This document shows positions 5,553-8,568 of a stretch of DNA of 8,568 nt, one piece after another. The DNA is from DATJWY01 sp035500775 (lineage in GTDB: Bacteria > Pseudomonadota > Alphaproteobacteria > Acetobacterales > Acetobacteraceae), in assembly GCA_035500775.1 (NCBI GenBank), contig DATJWY010000243.1, positions 1 through 8,568 on the forward strand. The letters run 5' to 3'. A program made the translations under genes and the position numbers. The first letter of the stretch is position 1. Every line of letters starts with the position of its first letter. Under the pieces are notes generated by a model. The model saw nothing but the letters and a program-made list of their open reading frames with translations, did not search any database and was not told the origin of the DNA.

Positions 5553-6014
5553 GTGAGGTCGGTCGTGGCGCCGGACACGGTATCCGAAGTGCTCGGGCTC
5601 CGTATCAGGGGACCGCTCTTGCCGATGTCCCTGATGAGCGAGGTCGAGAAGGGGCTTCCCCTCACCGCGCTGGACCGGGTCGCCAAGGCGGTCGCCCCGG
5701 GCGATGCGGGATTCGCCTTTCGCATGGTTTCACGCGCAACGCTGGCACGGCGCAGAAAGGCCCTGGCCGCGGCCCGCAACGCGACCGCGGCCCGCCTCTC
5801 GACCGACGAAAGCGCGCGCGTGGCCCGGCTCGCCGAGGTCTGGGCGCTCGCACGCGAGGTATGGGGCAGCGACGAGGAGGCGCGGGCCTTCCTGTTCCGC
5901 CCGCACCCGATGCTCGAAGGCCGTCGCCCGGTCGACGTGGTGCTGGCGAACGAGTTCGGGCGCCCGCTCGTCGAGGGCATCCTCGGAAGGCTTCAATACG
6001 GCTCCGCCGCTTGA
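5553..6014 (+). CDS. MbcA/ParS/Xre-type antitoxin (DUF2384)
   Basis: This is the antitoxin of a RES/Xre type II pair; it would neutralise the downstream RES toxin by direct binding and repress its own operon. The 153-residue product has an N-terminal helical region (about 25-80) where family members carry an Xre-like DNA-binding fold. It also has a C-terminal toxin-binding domain (about 88-150): AREVWGSDEEARAFL, then HPMLEGRRPVDVVL, then EFGRPLVEGILGRLQYG, all in family order. GTG at 5553 is the first start after an in-frame stop at 5541-5543; GTG at 5565 is an alternative. The ribosome-binding site is weak. The stop overlaps the toxin start (TTGA). Family assignment is strong; the DNA-binding part is less certain because the N-terminus is divergent. 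Confidence 0.88.
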   Translation: MRSVVAPDTVSEVLGLRIRGPLLPMSLMSEVEKGLPLTALDRVAKAVAPGDAGFAFRMVSRATLARRRKALAAARNATAARLSTDESARVARLAEVWALAREVWGSDEEARAFLFRPHPMLEGRRPVDVVLANEFGRPLVEGILGRLQYGSAA

Positions 6015-6544
6015 CGGCCCAGCGGCTCGACCGCGTCCTCACGGCCTACCGCATCGGCGACCCGAACGGCGCTCACCCGATCTTCGACGCAACGGGCTCC
6101 AAGCTCTACCCTGGCCGCTGGAACATGGCGGCCAGCCCGATGATCTACGCTTCCGAGCACTACTCGACGGCGATGCTCGAGAAGCTGGTCCATGGCAGCG
6201 GCAGCCTGCCGCCGAACCAGCACTTCATCGAGATCACCATCCCCAACGGCATCGCCTATGAGTTGGTCGATCCCGCGCACCTGCCGGGATGGGACGCTCC
6301 GGCCGGCGCCGTGTCGAAGGCATTCGGCGCGGCGTGGCAGAGAAGCAGGCGGTCACTGCTGCTGATCGTCCCCAGCGTCGTTGCCCGCATGGAGCATAAT
6401 TTCTTGTTCAACCCGGAGCATCCGGAGTTCCCGCGGATCACGCACGGCCTCCATCGGCCGGTCTGGTGGGATAACCGCCTGTTCGCATCCAGCACCGCTC
6501 CGGCCGCGTCACCCCCGGGCAGACCGAAGACCGCCTCCCCATAG
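6011..6544 (+). CDS. RES-domain toxin, predicted NAD+-degrading
   Basis: RES toxins deplete cellular NAD+ and halt growth unless held by their Xre-type antitoxin. The RES domain covers about 6-158 of 177 residues. Family landmarks are YRIGDP with Arg14, GRWN (35-38), IYAS (45-48), AMLEKLVH with Glu57 (54-61), LLIVPSVVA with Ser122 (117-125), NFLFNPEHPEF (130-140) and the closing DNRLF (154-158). The Arg, Glu and Ser that name the domain are therefore present, and the toxin looks intact. A 19-residue Ala/Pro/Ser tail follows. I choose TTG at 6011 because the domain begins immediately and the next in-frame ATG (6125) would remove the Arg and GRWN motifs. The 4-bp TTGA overlap and lack of a nearby ribosome-binding site imply low, coupled translation. 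Confidence 0.9.
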   Translation: MTAQRLDRVLTAYRIGDPNGAHPIFDATGSKLYPGRWNMAASPMIYASEHYSTAMLEKLVHGSGSLPPNQHFIEITIPNGIAYELVDPAHLPGWDAPAGAVSKAFGAAWQRSRRSLLLIVPSVVARMEHNFLFNPEHPEFPRITHGLHRPVWWDNRLFASSTAPAASPPGRPKTASP

Positions 6545-6613
6545 CGGCCCCTGACCTGCCTTTCCTCACGGCGCCGCCCCCGGTTCATCCGCGGCAGCCC
6601 ACAGACCCGGCGC

Positions 6614-6644
6614 ATCCGCCCTTCCTTCTCCCGCCCCGCCACCC
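6614..6644 (+). terminator. C-rich, G-poor tract: possible Rho loading site
   Basis: By my count these 31 bases hold 20 C, 3 G and 2 A, a marked C-over-G bias 70 bp after the toxin stop, on the strand the toxin mRNA would carry. Rho-dependent terminators use such tracts. No intrinsic terminator was found between the toxin gene and ilvD. This is inference from composition only. Confidence 0.22.
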
Positions 6645-6651
6645 AAGATAA

Positions 6652-6717
6652 GCGGACAATCCGGACCCAGGCCGGACACGGGCCGAGGGGCTGGACATTG
6701 GCCCCGGCAGGCCGGAT
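6652..6717 (+). repeat. GGAC motif series and bulged hairpin upstream of ilvD
   Basis: GCGGAC (6652), CCGGAC (6661), CCGGAC (6672), CTGGAC (6691) and CCGGAT (6712) recur at 9, 11, 19 and 21 bp, close to whole helical turns. A stem of GCC then GGGGC (6682-6691, two bulged bases) pairs with GCCCCGGC (6701-6708) around a 9-base loop. These could be regulator sites or leader structure for ilvD. No Ile/Val/Leu-rich leader peptide and no convincing promoter hexamers were seen in the spacer. Confidence 0.3.
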
Positions 6718-6729
6718 ATCCGCGCTCCC

Positions 6730-6734
6730 GGAGG
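6730..6734 (+). promoter_or_regulatory. Ribosome-binding site of ilvD
   Basis: GGAGG lies 9 bp before the ATG at 6744 and is the strongest Shine-Dalgarno match in the window. It supports that ATG, which also gives the expected MPQYRS-type N-terminus. Confidence 0.85.
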
Positions 6735-6743
6735 TGCTCAGGA

Positions 6744-8568
6744 ATGCCGCAATACCGCTCACGCACGACGACCCATGGCCGCAACATGGCCGGCGCCCGC
6801 GCCCTGTGGCGCGCGACAGGCATGAAGGAGGGCGATTTCGGCAAGCCGATCATCGCCATCGCCAACTCCTTCACCCAGTTCGTGCCCGGCCATGTGCACC
6901 TGAAGGATCTGGGTCAGCTGGTCGCGCGGGAGATCGAGGCGGCAGGCGGCGTCGCCAAGGAATTCAACACCATCGCCATCGATGACGGGATCGCGATGGG
7001 TCATGGCGGCATGCTCTACAGCCTGCCCTCGCGCGAGCTGATCGCGGACAGCGTCGAATACATGGTCAACGCGCATTGCGCGGATGCCCTGGTCTGCATC
7101 TCCAATTGCGACAAGATCACCCCGGGCATGCTGATGGCGGCGCTGCGCCTGAACATCCCGGTCGTGTTCGTCTCCGGCGGGCCGATGGAGGCGGGCAAGG
7201 TGGTGCATCGCGGCGTTAAGCACGCGCTGGACCTCATCGACGCCATGGTGACCGCGGCCGACAGCAGCGTGACCGATGCCGAGGTGCAGGCGATCGAGCG
7301 TTCCGCCTGCCCGACCTGCGGTTCCTGCTCCGGCATGTTCACCGCCAACTCGATGAACTGCCTGACCGAGGCGCTCGGCCTCTCCCTGCCGGGCAACGGC
7401 TCACTGGTCGCCACCCATGCCGATCGCAAGGGCCTGTTCGTCGAGGCGGGGCGGCTGATCGTCGATCTGGCCCGCCGCTGGTATGAACAGGATGACGCCT
7501 CCGTCCTGCCGCGCTCCATCGCCAGCTTCGCGGCGTTCGAGAACGCGATGACGCTCGACATCGCGATGGGCGGCTCCACCAACACGGTGCTGCATTTGCT
7601 GGCCGCCGCGCAGGAGGCGGGGGTGGATTTCACCATGCGCGACATCGACCGGCTGTCACGCCGCGTGCCGGTGCTGTGCAAGGTCGCGCCTGCCGTGCCG
7701 GACGTGCACATGGAGGATGTGCACCGGGCCGGCGGCATCATGGCGATCCTGGGCGAGCTGGAGCGCGCCGGGCTGCTCAATCCGGAAGTGCCGACGGTGC
7801 ACGCGGCGAGCCTGGGCGAGGCGCTGGAGCGCTGGGACGTGCGGCGCACGGAAAGCCGCACGGCCCGCGACCTCTACCGCGCCGCGCCGGGTGGCCGCCC
7901 CACCACGGTGGCGTTCAGCCAGAGCGAGCGTTTCGACGAACTCGACCTCGACCGGGAGAAGGGCGTGATCCACGACGCCGCGCATGCCTTCTCGCGGGAT
8001 GGCGGCCTCGCCGTGCTCTACGGCAACCTGGCCGAGGATGGCTGCATCGTGAAGACGGCCGGGGTGGATGCCAGCATCCTGACCTTCACCGGCCCCGCCC
8101 GCATCTTCGAGAGCCAGGACGACGCGGTGTCCGGCATTCTCGGCGGCAAGATCGTCGCCGGTGACGTGGTGCTCATCCGCTACGAGGGGCCGCGGGGCGG
8201 GCCGGGCATGCAGGAGATGCTGTATCCGACCAGCTACCTGAAGTCGAAGGGGTTGGGGAAAGCCTGCGCCCTGATCACGGACGGGCGGTTCTCCGGCGGC
8301 TCCTCCGGGCTTTCCATCGGCCATGTTTCGCCTGAGGCGGCGGAAGGCGGGCTGATCGGGCTGGTCGAGGACGGGGACCGGATTGAGATCGACATCCCCA
8401 ACCGCGTGATCCGTCTGGCGGTGCCCGATGCGGAGCTGGAGCGGCGGCGCACGACGATGGAGCAGCGTGGCGCCGAGGCGTGGAAGCCCGTGGGGCGCGA
8501 CCGGCCGGTTTCCGCGGCGCTGCGGGCCTATGCGGCGATGACGACGAGCGCGGCGCGCGGCGCGGTGC
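6744..8568 (+). CDS. ilvD: Dihydroxy-acid dehydratase IlvD (3' end cut by window)
   Basis: IlvD is an Fe-S enzyme that dehydrates 2,3-dihydroxy-3-methylvalerate and 2,3-dihydroxyisovalerate in isoleucine, valine and leucine (and pantothenate) synthesis. The first 608 residues are present. The frame is still open at the edge, and comparison with E. coli IlvD (616 residues, from memory) suggests about eight codons are missing. Both family signatures fit exactly: CDKITPGMLMA from Cys122 and ALITDGRFSGGS at 509-520. Cys195 in PTCGSCSGMF is the second cluster cysteine expected for this type, and Lys124 is the lysine that is carbamylated in characterised homologues. The protein follows the E. coli-type sequence closely throughout and shows no frameshift. 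It is separated from the toxin gene by 199 bp, so it is probably transcribed on its own. Confidence 0.97.
   Translation, partial: MPQYRSRTTTHGRNMAGARALWRATGMKEGDFGKPIIAIANSFTQFVPGHVHLKDLGQLVAREIEAAGGVAKEFNTIAIDDGIAMGHGGMLYSLPSRELIADSVEYMVNAHCADALVCISNCDKITPGMLMAALRLNIPVVFVSGGPMEAGKVVHRGVKHALDLIDAMVTAADSSVTDAEVQAIERSACPTCGSCSGMFTANSMNCLTEALGLSLPGNGSLVATHADRKGLFVEAGRLIVDLARRWYEQDDASVLPRSIASFAAFENAMTLDIAMGGSTNTVLHLLAAAQEAGVDFTMRDIDRLSRRVPVLCKVAPAVPDVHMEDVHRAGGIMAILGELERAGLLNPEVPTVHAASLGEALERWDVRRTESRTARDLYRAAPGGRPTTVAFSQSERFDELDLDREKGVIHDAAHAFSRDGGLAVLYGNLAEDGCIVKTAGVDASILTFTGPARIFESQDDAVSGILGGKIVAGDVVLIRYEGPRGGPGMQEMLYPTSYLKSKGLGKACALITDGRFSGGSSGLSIGHVSPEAAEGGLIGLVEDGDRIEIDIPNRVIRLAVPDAELERRRTTMEQRGAEAWKPVGRDRPVSAALRAYAAMTTSAARGAV

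Noticed and set aside
5861..6010. Upstream ATG start for the RES toxin
   Set aside because: The extra 50 codons are an Arg/Pro/Ala-rich out-of-frame reading of the antitoxin's C-terminal domain; the RES domain begins right after the TTG at 6011.
7016..7861. Minus-strand open frame inside ilvD
   Set aside because: Ser/Arg/Ala-rich shadow of IlvD; the plus-strand frame is continuous with both family signatures.
1..8568. CRISPR array, insertion sequence or prophage
   Set aside because: No regularly spaced direct repeats, no transposase or integrase, and no long terminal inverted repeats were found; the two hairpin copies are too short and carry no gene.

Overview
The window is high-GC (roughly two-thirds G+C by eye), gene-dense DNA that reads as an alphaproteobacterial chromosome. 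The Acetobacteraceae/Rhodospirillales look most likely. The pointers are SecF with the alphaproteobacterial form of its proton-relay segment (GYSTND), an E. coli-type IlvD, and a GC-rich hairpin repeat of the CCAGGGGC/GCCCCTGG kind that I associate from memory with acetic-acid-bacteria relatives. The genus cannot be fixed from this sequence.

Layout: (1) 1-161 is non-coding and carries copy 1 of the hairpin repeat just downstream of secF. (2) 162-2688, minus strand, is secD-secF, the proton-driven membrane subunits of the Sec translocon, 7 bp apart. yajC is not beside them. (3) 2689-2995 is a divergent control region. It holds a three-hairpin leader for secD, a tandem ATGCAAA repeat and a good sigma-54-like -24/-12 element pointing at the next gene. 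(4) 2996-5420, plus strand, is a two-gene operon: a circularly permuted ATP-grasp protein and an alpha-E domain protein. This pair is widely conserved and has been predicted from comparative genomics to make or attach a peptide. The transglutaminase-like gene that often follows is absent. (5) 5425-5475 is copy 2 of the hairpin repeat, in the same position and orientation relative to its gene as copy 1. (6) 5553-6544 is a RES/Xre type II toxin-antitoxin pair with a TGAGAC half-site array upstream as likely operator. (7) 6545-6743 is a non-coding spacer with a C-rich, G-poor stretch and a run of GGAC-type motifs. (8) 6744 to the right edge is ilvD (dihydroxy-acid dehydratase), which runs off the window about eight codons before its expected end.

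Together the window mixes housekeeping functions (protein export, branched-chain amino acid synthesis) with one under-characterised biosynthetic operon and one NAD-depleting toxin-antitoxin unit. No CRISPR array, tRNA, rRNA, transposase or prophage gene was seen. The best candidates for new biology are the possible RpoN control of the ATP-grasp/alpha-E operon, the 3'-end hairpin element shared by secF and the alpha-E gene, and the structured secD leader.
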